The notes under the pieces were generated by a model. It did no database searches, was not told the DNA's origin, and saw nothing but the letters and a program-made list of their open reading frames with translations. From Aralia elata (Eukaryota; Streptophyta; Magnoliopsida; Apiales; Araliaceae), in assembly GCA_034770075.1 (NCBI GenBank), contig CM068382.1, positions 88,219,766 through 88,283,765 on the forward strand: DNA of 64,000 nt, written 5' to 3'. Position numbers and translations under genes: made by a program. Shown here in pieces: positions 1 through 12,400 of the stretch. Numbering within the stretch: position 1 is the first letter of the stretch; each line of letters opens with the position of its first letter.

Positions 1-537
1 AGACTCGGTGTGGTTTACAAGGAGAAAACCATTATTAGCCTGGTTCAATGGTTTGTCTACCCATGCTTAAAGATAGTCCTCCTTGGGCAGTTACTGCGGC
101 CTCCCTACTTGGTTGGCCTATTAGAGCAAGAAATAAACAATTCAATTCAATACTATTACAAAAATTTGTATCATGCTTGGCCACGAAGCTGTGCATATTA
201 GAACAGACAAAAAATGAAAGAAATGGCCAGAATAAATCCCAACTTAGTCACATTAGGCAAGATAATTAGACATCATTGCATGTTTTCCACAAGCCACGTA
301 ATATCTTGTTGACTATGGATATGTATGTACAGTGTGTGTGTGTGTGTGTTTGTGAAATTAAACAGTCTAGGATGGGTTGGAAGGTTATAGGCCTCCATCC
401 AACTTTGGAACAACGGTCATGATTTTGTTGAAAAATATAACAGTACTCTTTACATTAATCAACTTCAAATAACAAAACTATCACCTATGTATAATGATAT
501 ATGTATACTCTGTGTGTGTGTATAAATATGCAAGTGT
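1..537. other. AT-rich sequence, no gene recognised
   Basis: Several short open frames occur but none shows a recognisable domain. A (GT)n microsatellite lies near 331-350 and another (GT/TA)n tract near 508-560. Bases about 205-280 resemble segments found in the 5' UTR intron of the FDM-type gene (near 29.2, 30.4 and 30.8 kb), so part of this stretch is a dispersed repeat. Confidence 0.5.
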
Positions 538-599
538 GTGTGTGTATATTTGTGTGTGGGGTGGGGGGAGGGGGGTATACCTGCGCCAATTTGTGATGA

Positions 600-723
600 A
601 CAGGAATTTCTGAACCTGTTCATGAAAGCCAAAAGCTTCAACGCATATGGGGCCGAAAAGCAGGTAGCCATGAAGCGACGGCTGCCTAAAGCTTTGGCTT
701 TCTATGATACGATTAGGGTTTAA
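600..723 (+). CDS. possible 3'-terminal coding exon fragment, unknown product
   Basis: From about 600 the frame ending at the TAA at 721-723 encodes a charged, non-repetitive segment (EFLNLFMKAKSFNAYG, then KRRLPKALAFYDTIRV). It is richer in G+C than its surroundings, and an AG acceptor-like site (gatgaacag) sits just before the GAA codon. Only simple repeats lie immediately upstream, so it cannot be a complete gene. It could be the last exon of a gene starting outside the window, a captured exon, or chance. I do not recognise the protein family and assign no function. Confidence 0.25.
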
Positions 724-1359
724 GGGTTTCCTCCTTTAATACCCGCATTTGTCGAAGTGCATTAAAAAGATTTATGCAAATATGGTTCATAAGTTTTGAG
801 AAGATTTTGTACAGACAGGTGTGGTAAGTTCTTAAATTTAAAGAAAAATACAGTTTTTTAAAAAAAAAATTAAGAAAAAAATAACAGAATAAATTTTTTA
901 GTTTCTTCCATAAGTGCTTTTAGTACCCAATATACATTTGTTGTGTCAGTAGAATTATAAGAGAGAGAGAGAGCGCAATAAGAAGAAAAAGAAAGAGAGA
1001 GACACGGATATATATACGAAGGAAAGAGAAAGAGCAATGAAGAAGAAAAAGAAAAGAGAAGAATATGTAATTATGAGGAAAGAGGAAGAGCATTGAAAAT
1101 TGTGGACTACTATTAACTTGAAGGGTATTTTGGTAAATTTATAATTGTTTCTCTTAGAAATTCTAAAACGTCAGATATTTTGAAATAAAAAACTTGCTCT
1201 ATAACGTCAAATATTATGGAATCGAGTGAGTAGTTGATATGTTTAAGTTTGTGTTTTGCAGTAAAAATATTTTCTTAATTTCTACACAACTTATCAAATT
1301 AACTATCTACTTAAATATCTTAAGAAATATAATAATAATAATAAGACTATTATAATATA
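724..1359. other. non-coding stretch with purine-rich simple repeats
   Basis: AT-rich sequence. Bases about 960-1090 are a GA/AAG-rich tract made of (GA)n and GAAGAAAAAGA-like repeats. No coding frame is supported. Confidence 0.5.
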
Positions 1360-1618
1360 CTCCCTCCATTTCAAATTATTTGATCATTGGTGACTTTTAA
1401 AAGTCAATTTGAGACATTTTCAAACTCAAAAATTAAGATAGCTCATTAAAAATTACGAAACAAAAAAATTTACAATGAGTTGTACTTTTTAAATAGTTTA
1501 CAATATTCATCATTGTATTAATTAAAATTAAAAGAATCTATGTCAATTTTAAGGTTAAAAATCTCTTAAGTTGACTTTAAAAAGTCAATAATGATCAAAT
1601 AATATGGAACGAAGGGAG
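1360..1618. mobile_element. Stowaway (Tc1/mariner-type) MITE, 259 bp
   Basis: The ends are CTCCCTCCATTTCAAAT... and the inverted complement ...GAACGAAGGGAG, the usual Stowaway terminal sequence, flanked by TA on both sides (1358-1359 and 1619-1620). The arms stay complementary for about 70 bp (TTTGATCATT and TGACTTTTAAAAGTCAA inside). No coding capacity, as expected for a non-autonomous element mobilised by a mariner-like transposase elsewhere. Confidence 0.93.
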
Positions 1619-1807
1619 TATTTGGTAAAGGATTATAGTTAATTCATTAATAAATATTGTCTGTGAATATTTTTATGCACGGACATGCCAGAATTCACTG
1701 AACTCAATGTAAAATAGTGTATGGCTAACTGGTAATGCAATATTCAGTTAATATTGTCCTTCAGATTCGATCAACTACTTAATCGAAGTTGGTTAAGCGA
1801 TTAAAGT

Positions 1808-3112
1808 TGTTAGTACCTACAATTTGTGTTAGTCCTATTTGATTTGATGATGATTCTACCTTAATGTATATTTGTATGCAAATAGATTTTGTAAAGTTTT
1901 TTTGGAAAGAATCTTATATAAAAGGATTTAGTTTAGAGATCAAACTTGTTAGGTGATCTACATCGTAGAGTTAAAACTCTGTACTAGCTATGTTGTTCCT
2001 GGCAAGAAGACAATTGTAAAGCTAGAGAAAATATTACTCTAAGATCGCAAAGTAGATTGAAAATAATCAGAAATCGTAGGGTACAAGCCAGATCATAGAG
2101 TCAAAATCGCAGAGTCACCATCATTCGTAGAGCAGAATAATCACACTACAATTTCACTCTAAGGAAGCCCAGATCGTAGAGTGCAGACAAGTCAGTCACA
2201 GGTTATAACAAGTTCATCAACCTTAACATCTAACCCTTCGAGGTTATCCTCAAATGATCTTGGGATAAGGACAAGTCGACAAAGCCTCTATCTAACAAAT
2301 ATTTTAGCAAAGTCAAAGGACATGTGACTGCTACTATACGGTTCACAATATTGAAGAAAACGACCTAAGGTGGTCCAAGTAGGCAACAATTTGAAGTCAA
2401 ACAATTGAAAAATAACAAGTGTCCAAGCCAGAATGGAGCAAAGATAACTTTCCAACGAGAAGATACCCATAAGAACTCTATATAAACACAACATTTTCAA
2501 GCACCAATATATACAACAAATCGACCAAGTCCAAGTGCTGAAACTCTGAGTTCATACAAGTTTCACTCTACGATTCCAAGAAATACACTTTGCTGCTAAG
2601 TCATTCGAAGAGAAACCTTAAAGCAACTTAGGAATACCTCAAAATAAACAACCTCTCTTAGTATTTAGTCAGATCTAAGTGATCTTTTGTAACCCAAGTA
2701 TGTATAACTTGATGGATTCTTTGTGAATCATTTGTGTAAAAGTTCTTAGTGAACTGTAATCTTGGTGATTACCCTCCTTAGTAGAATATCCCTACTCGCA
2801 GAGTAAAAGAGAGGATTAGGAGACTTTTGTATTCTGAACCTCTTAAAAATTCTCATGTGTTCTTTAATTTCTGCATTCCATATTCTATCACTCTACGTTT
2901 TTATCTCTGTGATTTATTTCTACATTTGCTCACTAAATTTAGAACTAGACATTTTCTAATAATTTTTGAAGATTTTTTCTTAAATAATTTCGTTGTGCTT
3001 AATCAATGAATTAACTTGTTTAACTAATTTGGTAACATCTCTTTAAAATAAAATTTAAAGAATCTATTCAACCCCTCATTCTAGATCTCTTTGTGTCTTT
3101 CTCGGAATAACA
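1808..3112 (+). mobile_element. copia-type solo LTR (1305 bp) with TSD AAAGT
   Basis: Starts TGTTAG and ends AATAACA, with the exact 5-bp direct repeat AAAGT at 1803-1807 and 3113-3117. The right end has the sequence AATCTATTCAACCCC..TTCTAGAT that is common at the 3' ends of SIRE-type copia LTRs. No primer site or polypurine tract adjoins it, so it is a solo LTR left by recombination. The word TCGTAGAGT or its complement recurs throughout. It is related to the LTR at 51036-53862: both hold GATCAAACTTGTTAGG near the start. Confidence 0.88.
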
Positions 3113-3117
3113 AAAGT

Positions 3118-4154
3118 GAAAAAGTAACAGCTTCTCTGTGAATCTTTTTGCCTTGACCAAAGACTTAAATGTTAGACATATAATTAAAAAGTTAACATAT
3201 CTTAGTTGACCTACTTGTTGATTTAATAGTAAGAGTTAAGCTAAACTATAAATGTCAAACTATTGAACTAAAATCAGTTAAGTTATCCTATTTGTTGATT
3301 AACTGATTGTGGTTAACTCAGCACGCAACACAACTTCCAATCTTGAATAATTTATCATATGGTTAATTTCAGTTTAGCATGCAACTCAAATGATATAACT
3401 AAGAAATGCCAAACAATTGATTGTAAGCTGACTATAACAATTATAAACAAGATTTATACTAGCTTATTGTTGATTAGGAAATTACAATTAACAAGTCATG
3501 CAACAAATAATTACTAATGCCAAATAGTTGAATAAAAACTTGATAGTAATTGTTGAGATATGTTTTAAGCTTTACAACCCGAATTAATACACCATTGCCA
3601 AAATGCAGAGCAAATCAACACAACCATGTCAAGTTTTAGACATAAGAAAACAACTAGCCTTGAATAAACAACTAAGTCCAAGTTGACGTAACAAGTTGCA
3701 AATCCAATAAACTACACTAATACAATAGTTAACTAAGTCAGATGTTGGTGTAACAAGTTAAGTGTTGTAGAAATTATGTTATTGCAACTAGAAAAATTAG
3801 AAAAAATTAAACATTTTAGACTGGATGTGTGTGTTCTTCGTGTAAAATGGACTTCTCCTATTTATATAGCTACTAAGAAGTTTTTGTACCTACTTAACTA
3901 TCACTTAGCCACGTTCCCTTGATATTCAGCCCACTAACCCATTTTTTGTTAGTGCATCAGGTACTAACCCATTTTTTGTTAGTGCATCAGTTACTTGAAC
4001 ATGGGCCTTTCATATTGCTAATTTAAATGAACGCATGTGTCTAACTATTGCTCCATGTGTTTGACTACTTCAAACTCAATTTGAACCGTTTACTTAATTT
4101 TTGGCTTAGTTAGTCGTTCTTATCTAAACACCTTTAGTTAACTCATCGGCTCCT
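3118..4154. other. AT-rich non-coding stretch with a small tandem duplication
   Basis: No coding frame or domain. TTGTTGATTAA- and GTTAACTAAGTC-like words recur. Bases about 3933-3990 carry a 29-bp unit twice (ACTAACCCATTTTTTG then TTAGTGCATCAG), each copy able to form a short hairpin between CTAAC and GTTAG. Confidence 0.5.
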
Positions 4155-4891
4155 TAATGAGGACATGACATGGGCTGATTCAAACAAGACTAAAGGAGCA
4201 TGGGGAGATCCAATTCAAGTGCCAATAGGGCCAATTACAAAGGCAATAACTAAAAAGTTCAAGCAAGACCTCAATGGATTGATCCAAAATATTTGGGTTA
4301 AAGTTAACTCAAGGAGACCCAATAAGGAGGCTAAGGAGCATGAGACACAAGTTTGGATCAGTTTGATACAAGCCTAATTCAGGAATTAGATAAGATTTTA
4401 TTTCCTAAAATATTAGGCAGATTATATTGTATTTTGTTTCCTTTTGTTTTAGGTAATTTTCATGATTCTAAGGGGGTTATGATTTATTTTGATTGCAATT
4501 CTAGAGACTTCCACTAGGGTAAAATTAGGGCAACACTTTTAGGATTTTTATTAACATAATTAAGTCAGTATACTAGTATAAATAGGCCTCAAGACCAAGG
4601 GTTTTGGACACTGATTGATTTAATAATACTTCTTCTTTTTAGATTACTTGAGAGTATTATATCTTTGTTCTTTTCAAGAACTCTTGATCTTATCGGTGTG
4701 TCCGTGGCGATCAATTCGACTTATCAGGCATCAATCCATAAGTGTTTGTGGCGTCCTCTACTATACATCAACCGTTGATTGTACCAAAGTTATCGCTTCA
4801 ATATAAGCGAGGGGCCGGGTCAAGGTGTCATTGATGTTCCACTCATAACCATTGCTAGAACGATCCAGGCGATGACCACCTCACGCAAGCA
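4155..4891 (+). repeat. gypsy LTR copy in inverted orientation
   Basis: It begins (T)AATGAGGACATGACATGGGCTG and ends CACCTCACGCAAGC. It matches, in opposite orientation, the LTRs of the minus-strand gypsy element at 4892-5569 and 16354-22295. It lacks the last 20-30 bases that precede the primer site in the full LTR. The open frame at 4165-4377 matches the pol-terminal sequence (TWADSNK, AWGDPIQV) of the 3' LTR region of the same family, so that reading is part of the element and not a host gene. Confidence 0.85.
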
Positions 4892-5569
4892 ATGACACCT
4901 TGACCCATTGCTTATATTGAAGCGGTAACCTTAGTACAATCAACGGTTGATGTATAGTAAATGATGCCACAAACACCTATGAATTGATGCCTGATAAATC
5001 GGATTGATCACCATGGACACACCGATAAGATCAAGAGATCTTGAACAGAACAAAAATAGAATACTCTCAAGTAATCTAAAAAGAAGAAGTATTATTAAAT
5101 CAATCAGTGTCCAAAACCCTTGGCCTTGAGGCCTATTTATACTAGTACAATGACTTAATTATGGTAATAAAAATCCTAAAATTAATGGGTTGTCCTAATT
5201 TTACCTTAGTAGAAGTCTCTATAATTGCAATCAAAATAAATTATAATCCCCCTAAAATCATGTTAAATTACCTAAAACAAAAGGAAACAAAATACAATAT
5301 AATCTGCCTAATATTTTAGAAAACAAAATCTTCTCTAATTCCTGAATTGAGCTTATATCAAACTGATCCAAACTTATGTCTCATGCTCCTTAGCCTCCTT
5401 CTTGGGTCTCCTTGAGTTAGCTTCAGCCTAAACATCTTGCATCAATCTATTGAGTCTTTTCTTGAACTTTTTAGTTCTAGCCTTTGTAATTAGTCTAACT
5501 GACACTTGAATTGGATCTCCCCACGCTCCTTTAATCTTGTTTGAATCAGCCCATGTCATGTCCTCATCA
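4892..5569 (-). repeat. 3' LTR of degenerate gypsy element, terminally truncated
   Basis: Minus-strand LTR starting TGATGAGGACATGAC at 5569, preceded on that strand by the polypurine tract AAGAGGAGGAGAA (5570-5582). Compared with the 5' LTR (16354-22295 without insertions, about 755 bp) about 75 bases are missing from the far end, where it abuts the inverted copy at 4891. The two copies form a palindrome of about 1.4 kb. Confidence 0.85.
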
Positions 5570-6730
5570 TTCTCCTCCTCTTGAGAAGGATTTGTCTTCA
5601 AATCGGCACCTACATCAAACAAACTTAGGTCAGTAACATTAAAAGTAGCACTAACACCATACTCACCTGGTAAATCCAATTTATGCGCTCAAGGACTTGA
5701 AAAGGACCATCCCCTCGTGGAAGCAACTTAGAACGCATTTGAGTTGGAAATCGTTATTTCCTCATATGCATCCATACCCAATCTTCTGGCTCAAAAATTA
5801 TTTGACGGCATCCCTTGTTCGCTTGCTTGGCATATTACTCCGTCCTCCTTTTTATGTTTAGTCTTGCCCTCTCATGTATCTACTTCACAAAATCGACCTT
5901 CTTTTTCCCATCTAAATTAGTATATTCAGAAATAGGTAATAGCGTTAGATATCCAATGGAGTTAAAGGATTAAAATCATATACAACTTCAAATGGAGAAA
6001 ATTTAGTAGCAGAATGAACAAATCTATTATATGCAAACTCAACATGTGGTAAACACTCTTCCCAAGTTTTGATGTTCTTTTGAATTATTGACCTTAACAA
6101 TATAGATAAAGTTCTATTCACTACTTCTGTTTAACTATCGGTTTGGGGATGACAAGTAGTAGAAAACAACAATTTAGTTCCCAACTTACACCACAAAGTT
6201 TTCCAAAAATAACTCAAGCATTTAACATCTCTATCCGATACAATTGTCCTAGGTATGCCATGTAATCTAATAATTTCTTTAAAGAACAAATCTGCAACAT
6301 GGGAAGCATCATCAGTTTTGTCGCATGAAATAAAATGTGTCATTTTTGAAAATCTATCCACAACCACAAAAATAGAATCATTACCACGCCTAGACCTAGG
6401 TAAACCTAATACAAAATCCATAGATAGGTTAATCCATGGCTCACTAGGGATAGGCAGTGGTGTATACAAACCATGGGGTTTCACTCGGGATTTACTTGAC
6501 GACATACGATACATCTATCACATAACTTTTCTACATCCCGTTTCATGTGTGGCCAATAAAAATGTTCTTGTAATATAGCCAAAGTTTTATCCACACCAAA
6601 GTTTCCCATTAACCCCCTACCATGAGACTCTTTAATTAATAACTCACGCAATGAACAAGCAGATATGCATAATTTGTTTTCACGAAATAAGAATTCATCA
6701 TACCTAAAATACTTACCCACTGCATCATTT
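5570..6730 (-). pseudogene. integrase part of gypsy pol (degenerate)
   Basis: In minus-strand order I read the H2C2 zinc segment (6481-6720: HFYWPHMKRDVEKLC then CIVCRQ), the catalytic core (6131-6514: SMDFVLGLPRS, VVDRFSKMTHFI, IVSDRD, HPQTDS) and the C-terminal region with LLPRGDGPFQVLERI, LDLPGEYGVSATFNV, DLKTNPSQEEENDED. These are typical of plant Ty3/gypsy integrases. A stop follows TDS where Gly-Gln is expected, and frames shift between segments, so the protein is dead. The reading continues into the 3' LTR (TWADSNK, AWGDPIQV), so the pol C terminus overlaps the LTR, a trait seen in some chromoviruses. The clade is not certain. Confidence 0.85.
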
Positions 6731-8180
6731 TCACATGATCTAAACTCTTCACCAAAATCATGGTCTACAGTTTATAACTCTTTAATTTGCTCAAAACCAA
6801 TCAATTTTACGTCAAGAGTTGAGATTAACATATACCTTCTTAATAGAACATCTGCAACTATGTTTTCTTTACCTTGTTTATATTTGATTACGTAGGGAAA
6901 TGTCTCTATGAATTCCACCCACTGTGCATGTCTCTTATTCAACTTTCGATGGCCCTTCTAGTATTTTAAGGACTCATGAACAGTGTGTACCACAAACTCT
7001 TTAGGCCAAATGTAGTGTTGTCATATTTTTAACGCTCGAACTAACGCGTACAACTCATTGTCATAAGTAGGATAGTTTAAGACTGTCCCACTCAACTTCT
7101 CGTTGAAATACGCAATTGGCCTTCCTTCCTACATCAACAACTCCAATTCCTATACCTGAAGTATCACACTTAATTTCAAAGGTTTTAGAAAATTTAGGTA
7201 AAACAAGTAAAGGAGCATTAGTTAACTTCTTTTTAATCAATTAGAAAGCCTTTTCTTGCTCATCTCCCTATTTAATCCTACGTTCTTCTTAATGACTTCA
7301 GTAAGTGGTGCCGTGATGGTGTTGAAATCTCTCACAAAATGCCTATAAAAACTCGCAAATTCATGAAAACTACGAACTTGGCTCACATTCGTAGGACTCA
7401 GCCACTCTTGGATAGCACGTATCTTTTCTTCATCCACCTGTATTCCCTGTAAACTAACAAAAAAACTAAGAAACACAACTTTATCTATATAAAACGTGCA
7501 TTTATCCATGTTAGTAAATAACTTCTCTTTTCTAAGCACGTCTAAAATAGATTTTAAATGTATTACATGTTCATCCAAGTTTTTGCTATATACCAAGATA
7601 TCATCAAAATAAACCACAGCAAATTTACCAATGAAAGATCGTAAAACATGGTTCATTAACCTCATGCAAGTATTAGGGGCATTAATTAACCCAAAAGACA
7701 ACACTAACTACTCATATAAACTATATTTTACCCTAATTTAATGATAAACACTTTTAAAATCAATTCTAAAAAAATCACAAGTGCCATGTAGTTTATATAT
7801 CTTATTATCTAAGCAAAGAATAGGATAACGATACATTACAATGATTTTATTGACCTCTTGGAAATCAATGTTCAATCTCCACGTCATATCCTTCTTAAGT
7901 ACTAAGATCTGATGAATGGCGCTCGAACCCATGCTTTCTTTCACAAACCTTTTCTTTATCAACTCACCAACCTGCTTTTGTGACTCATTCAGCTCCTTCG
8001 AATCGAACCTGTAAGCTGGTCGAATTGGAACGATAGCACTAGGTATGATATCAACCTGAAATAGAGAAACAACAGAACTAGATAAAGAAGAGTTAAACTG
8101 GTTAGTATTCAAAATGCCCTCTTTGTACGAACGTACAGTCATCGGTTGTTTAAAATACAATACTCTTTCCAACTCACTCT
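6731..8180 (-). pseudogene. reverse transcriptase and RNase H part of gypsy pol (degenerate)
   Basis: Reverse transcriptase blocks are read in order on the minus strand. At 7738-8172: RFDSKELNESQKQV, ILVLKKDMTWRLNIDFQEVN, RYPI. At 7237-7704: SFGLINAPNTCMRLMN, VVYFDDILVYSK (the YxDD catalytic motif, YFDD near 7600-7611), then the connection region GIQVDEEKI and SFHEFASFYRHFV. Stops separate the two halves (after KSVYH). RNase H (about 6730-7236) is broken by several stops and shifts. This polymerase would copy the element's RNA into DNA in an active relative. Here it is a fossil. Confidence 0.88.
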
Positions 8181-8711
8181 CTTTTTCATAGTCACTTATT
8201 TTCTCTCTTCTTTTCTCTTAATCTCTCTTTTGTTTTCATTCTCAATATTTTCAATCTCTCTTTTTTTTTGCTAATTTGGGGGAGGGTTGAACCTAAGACC
8301 TCTTTCTTAACAAGAGGCCCAATACACCAACTGAGCCAAAAGTCGTTGAATCTCTATTTTGTTTTCATTCTCACTCTTTTCAATCTCTATTTTGTTTTCA
8401 ACCTCATTTTTATCTGCTTCCTCTTTTTCACTCGCAATCTTTTGATAATTCTCTTTCTTTTGTTCACTCCCTTTCTTTTGATCACGATCTTTTTGTAAGT
8501 GCATTTGATCTTCAGGGACTTGCTCGGGTGTCATAGGACAAAGAGTGACTGGTCTTTGATTATGCACAAATGAGTACTGATGTGTAAAGCCGTCATGCTT
8601 CACACGTCTGTCAAACTGTCATGGCCTTCCAAGTAACAAATGGCAAGTATGCATTGGAACTAAATTGCATTGTATTTCATCTTCATATCTGCCAATGCTA
8701 AAAGAAACTGA
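8181..8711 (-). pseudogene. second half of gypsy protease plus charged linker
   Basis: Minus strand: SFSIGRYEDEI, VPMHTCHLLLGRP, stop, QFDRRVKHDGFTHQYSF, then a Glu/Lys-rich linker (KKGSEQKKEN, ENKIEIEKSENENK). This is the retropepsin-like domain of plant gypsy elements. The normal Trp after LGRP is a TGA stop. The domain is split from its first half (15179-15360) by the 6.46-kb insertion 8712-15173, which carries a target duplication at the break. A poly-T/CT-rich interval lies near 8215-8275. Confidence 0.82.
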
Positions 8712-9472
8712 TGTAACGACCGTGAATTCTGGATAGCCTTGTAATTTAAATTTATGTATATTATTGAATATTATGAATTTTAGTAACATTATTTTGTGTT
8801 ACGTGTTTAAAGATTGTGTGACAACCTGGATTATGTGAATGCATGAAATTTTATGTGTTATAGTTTTATTTGAGTTAATAATTGATTTCGCGTAGCGTCG
8901 CTAAATCATTATTTACGGGGCACGTTTCTCGAGGCACTATTTACGCCATAATATTTTTGTGTCTTTTTCGATTTTAATAAATTTCATTAATACGTGTGAG
9001 CGAAGTGATAATTTTTCTAAGTGTCGGATTTTTATTTTTGAGCCCATGCGCGTTTCATTCGATATCCGAAATGTTTATTATGGGTTATATAAATAAATGG
9101 ATAAACCCCGTATTTATTATTTTTACCCATCATAATATTTTATGGGAGTACCCATTTTAATTTTGGGTAGAGTTATTGAGCAAATTGGGTACAAAAGTAA
9201 GAGTATTCGAATATATTTTTGTGTATTTAGGTATTTATTTTGTCTTGTCACACCAAGTGGGAAACAACCAAACCATTTTGGGCCAATCAAATGAGAGCAT
9301 GGAGGGAGTGGTCGAGCAAGCCTAATTTTTGTGAGACAAATTGCATTGAGTTTCCAAATTTTGCAACATTCCTCTTGGTTACTCCCTCCCACTCTCCTGA
9401 GCTCCTCCCACCACTTCATCTCCTCCAAAGCCATTCAGTTGATCCCTTCTCTCCCATTCCATTACCCTTTTC

Positions 9473-12400
9473 TGTGACGCCCCCAAATCCGGGTACCTCA
9501 AACCCGAATCTGGTGCTACACGGTACATCCCATTCCATACAACATAATAGACATGAATGTAATTACTATATTATTACAACACGTCTTACTCTCAATCCCA
9601 GGTTCTATTACCATAACATCATTCCAAATACATAATAAGTCTTAATATTACAACATCTCTAATACAAATAAACTATGACGCCATCTAGACGTTCATCTTG
9701 CCCTTTCCCTTGTCCTTACCGGAACCTTCGGCCCGCTCGGACTTAGCTGCAATGTTTAATATAAAGCAAGAATGAGCATTCAATTGCCCAGCAAGTATAA
9801 CAGTTGAATAACAACAATATCATCAATAATATCATTTCCCTTCGACAACTGAACAATAGTTGTGAAATATTCTGAATAAACAAGAATCATACTTTGCTTT
9901 CGTTTTAAAAATATATTTTTGAAACGACATTGAGTGGTCATTAAGACCTTGAACTTTCTTTTGCTTTCTTGAAAAGGTACACAGCATTATAACTTGCAAA
10001 CCGTCTTACTTACGAGCACTTCTAGGTGATCAGCCTATTGTACTCTATGTTGATCAACACTCTAGCTGGAAACGTCTATATGCGTTTTGTTTAGGCGCTC
10101 GATGCCTTGTCAGAATAACTGACTAAAAAACTGCCCCTAATATTAGGGTTGTTCATCTCATTCATGTCTCGGAATCCTAACCAAAGCAATTCGGTTGGAT
10201 AGCTCTACTTAATCATCAATAACATCTCAAAGATTTATTATCAAATCAATAAAATATCTCAATATCTGTCTAGCCGAAAACAAATGGCATCGACGTTCTC
10301 TATAACAGTTCATATATATGTGAACTTGAAGCTTCAACAATTTATGTCATAACATAGCTCGAATACTTGTGCAAATACTGAAAAATTTACATAAGTAAGG
10401 AATTCACACAACCATATATGTATTGCGTAAATCGAAACTTCAAACATCGCATGAGAGTCAAGAGAATATAATCAAATGAATCAAATAAACTTGCACAATA
10501 TACGTCTCTTGTATAAGATACGAAACTTGCATTCAATACTGAAAATGAATGAAGCTAGAGAACTTGCCCAACACAAAGGTTAGACAAGGGTTTAGGAAAC
10601 TTGCAACAATATATACCTGTTTGCACGAAATACAAATAGTGCATAAGGTTTAGAAACTTGCCTTAAGCGCTTGCTACTACTTGACGTTAATCGTCCTTCA
10701 AATATGTCCTACGCATTTAAACATATATTCACATACCAATTAGTCTCACAATAGACACCAAACATTGGCTTACATTAATCAAGACATTATAATCATTACG
10801 AACATTGATTGCCACTACGCTTGCCCAGCTCGCCGGTGAGCTGGCGGGGGAGTAGGGGGCAGCGCCCCCTGAAAGCCAAACGAAAAATGCAACTACGCTA
10901 TTCATTTCATTTAAGCAAATCTCACGTGACTTAGTCATTTCACGCTTGGGGTCATTCAACTACTACACTAACATATCATACATATGTCTTGGGGTATTTA
11001 TAACATGTTGGGACTATATAAACATGCATCGCATCAATAACACAAAGCAGCAGAACCATTCACCTCTGCAGACCGGCGCAGCTGCGCAGGTCTTACACTT
11101 GGGAGTGGCGCAGCTGCGCCACTCTAATCCAGGGAATTTCAGGTCTGGCACCCAGCGCAGCTGCGCAGGTGCTATGCTTGGGAGTGGCGCAGCTGCGCCA
11201 CTCTGCATCCAGGAGCTTTCAGGTTCTGCTACTGCAGAACCAAAACCAACCATTTTGGTTTCGTCCCCTTTGCTTCTTAGCCAATATACAACAAGTCTAT
11301 ATGACTTAAAACATGCTTTTACAACTGAGCTATGCATCATAACATCATTTAATCAATTAATCATCTCTAATTCTCATGTTCCTTAGAGAAATCATTCTCT
11401 TGGACATTAAACCCAAATAGTTGGTGGGCATGAGTTGAAAAACTCACATTGGAGTAGAGTTTCATTATACTCTAGTCCAGATTTTCCATTGAAATCATTA
11501 CTCATACCTTCTTGACATATACCAACAATACACAACCAATGCACATAACCAAACCAAGATGGTTATAACTTCATTATTAACAAAATATGAATAACAGTCC
11601 TCTAATATCCATTTCAGTCCATTTCTTGATTCCTTATGCATAGGTTTGATTCTCATTCATTGTTCCACTTTTACACACCATTAACAAGGTTTAATAGAGC
11701 TAACAACATTCATACACATGTTCATGAACAACCAAGCAATTTCAGCAACATAACTCCAACAAAACAATCACAGTAAAACTATAACTTAGAAAGAATGTGG
11801 AAATGAGCTAAGCTCTATATTGCATACCTCTTGAGCTTGTTCTAAGGTTGCTAATGAGCTAAAGCCAGCTGCTACTATACTCCTTCTTCTTCCTCAAATC
11901 ACCCGTGAACACTCTCTTCACTATTTTCTCTCAAGTTTCAGCTATCTTACTAAGCAACAATCAAAGGAATGGATGTATGGCAAGGGAGGAGTATTTATAG
12001 AAGAAGAACTGAGCTTCAAGGATGGGTTCAAGGCTGAGCATGCCAGCCATGGCAGCTCCCAATGCTCGGGTAGGAGAGCTTCGGCTCCTCCAAGGTGTGG
12101 TCAGCCATTGGGCTCTCCCCCTCCCTTCTCCCGAGTTTGCTTTCTGACATTCTTCCTTCACCAAATGCAAGTTTTGCTCCTCCCCAAATCCATCACGTTC
12201 TTCATCTTCTTCTCCTCTCTTCTTCACTCTTCTCCCGTACTCTTCTCCTCCAATTGTGACCAGCTGAATACATAACCCATTTCCCTCATGGGTCATGGGT
12301 TGTGGGTCATGGATGGTGGGTTTGGTTCATGGACTAAGTCCATGGGTTTTGGGCTTCACTTGGACTCCAAAATTTAATTCTAATTGGGCTTCTAATAAAT

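Noticed and set aside
11014..11386. Overlapping frames of 108 and 146 codons on opposite strands
   Set aside because: They come from palindromic GCGCAGCTGCGC repeats inside a solo LTR, with no domain.
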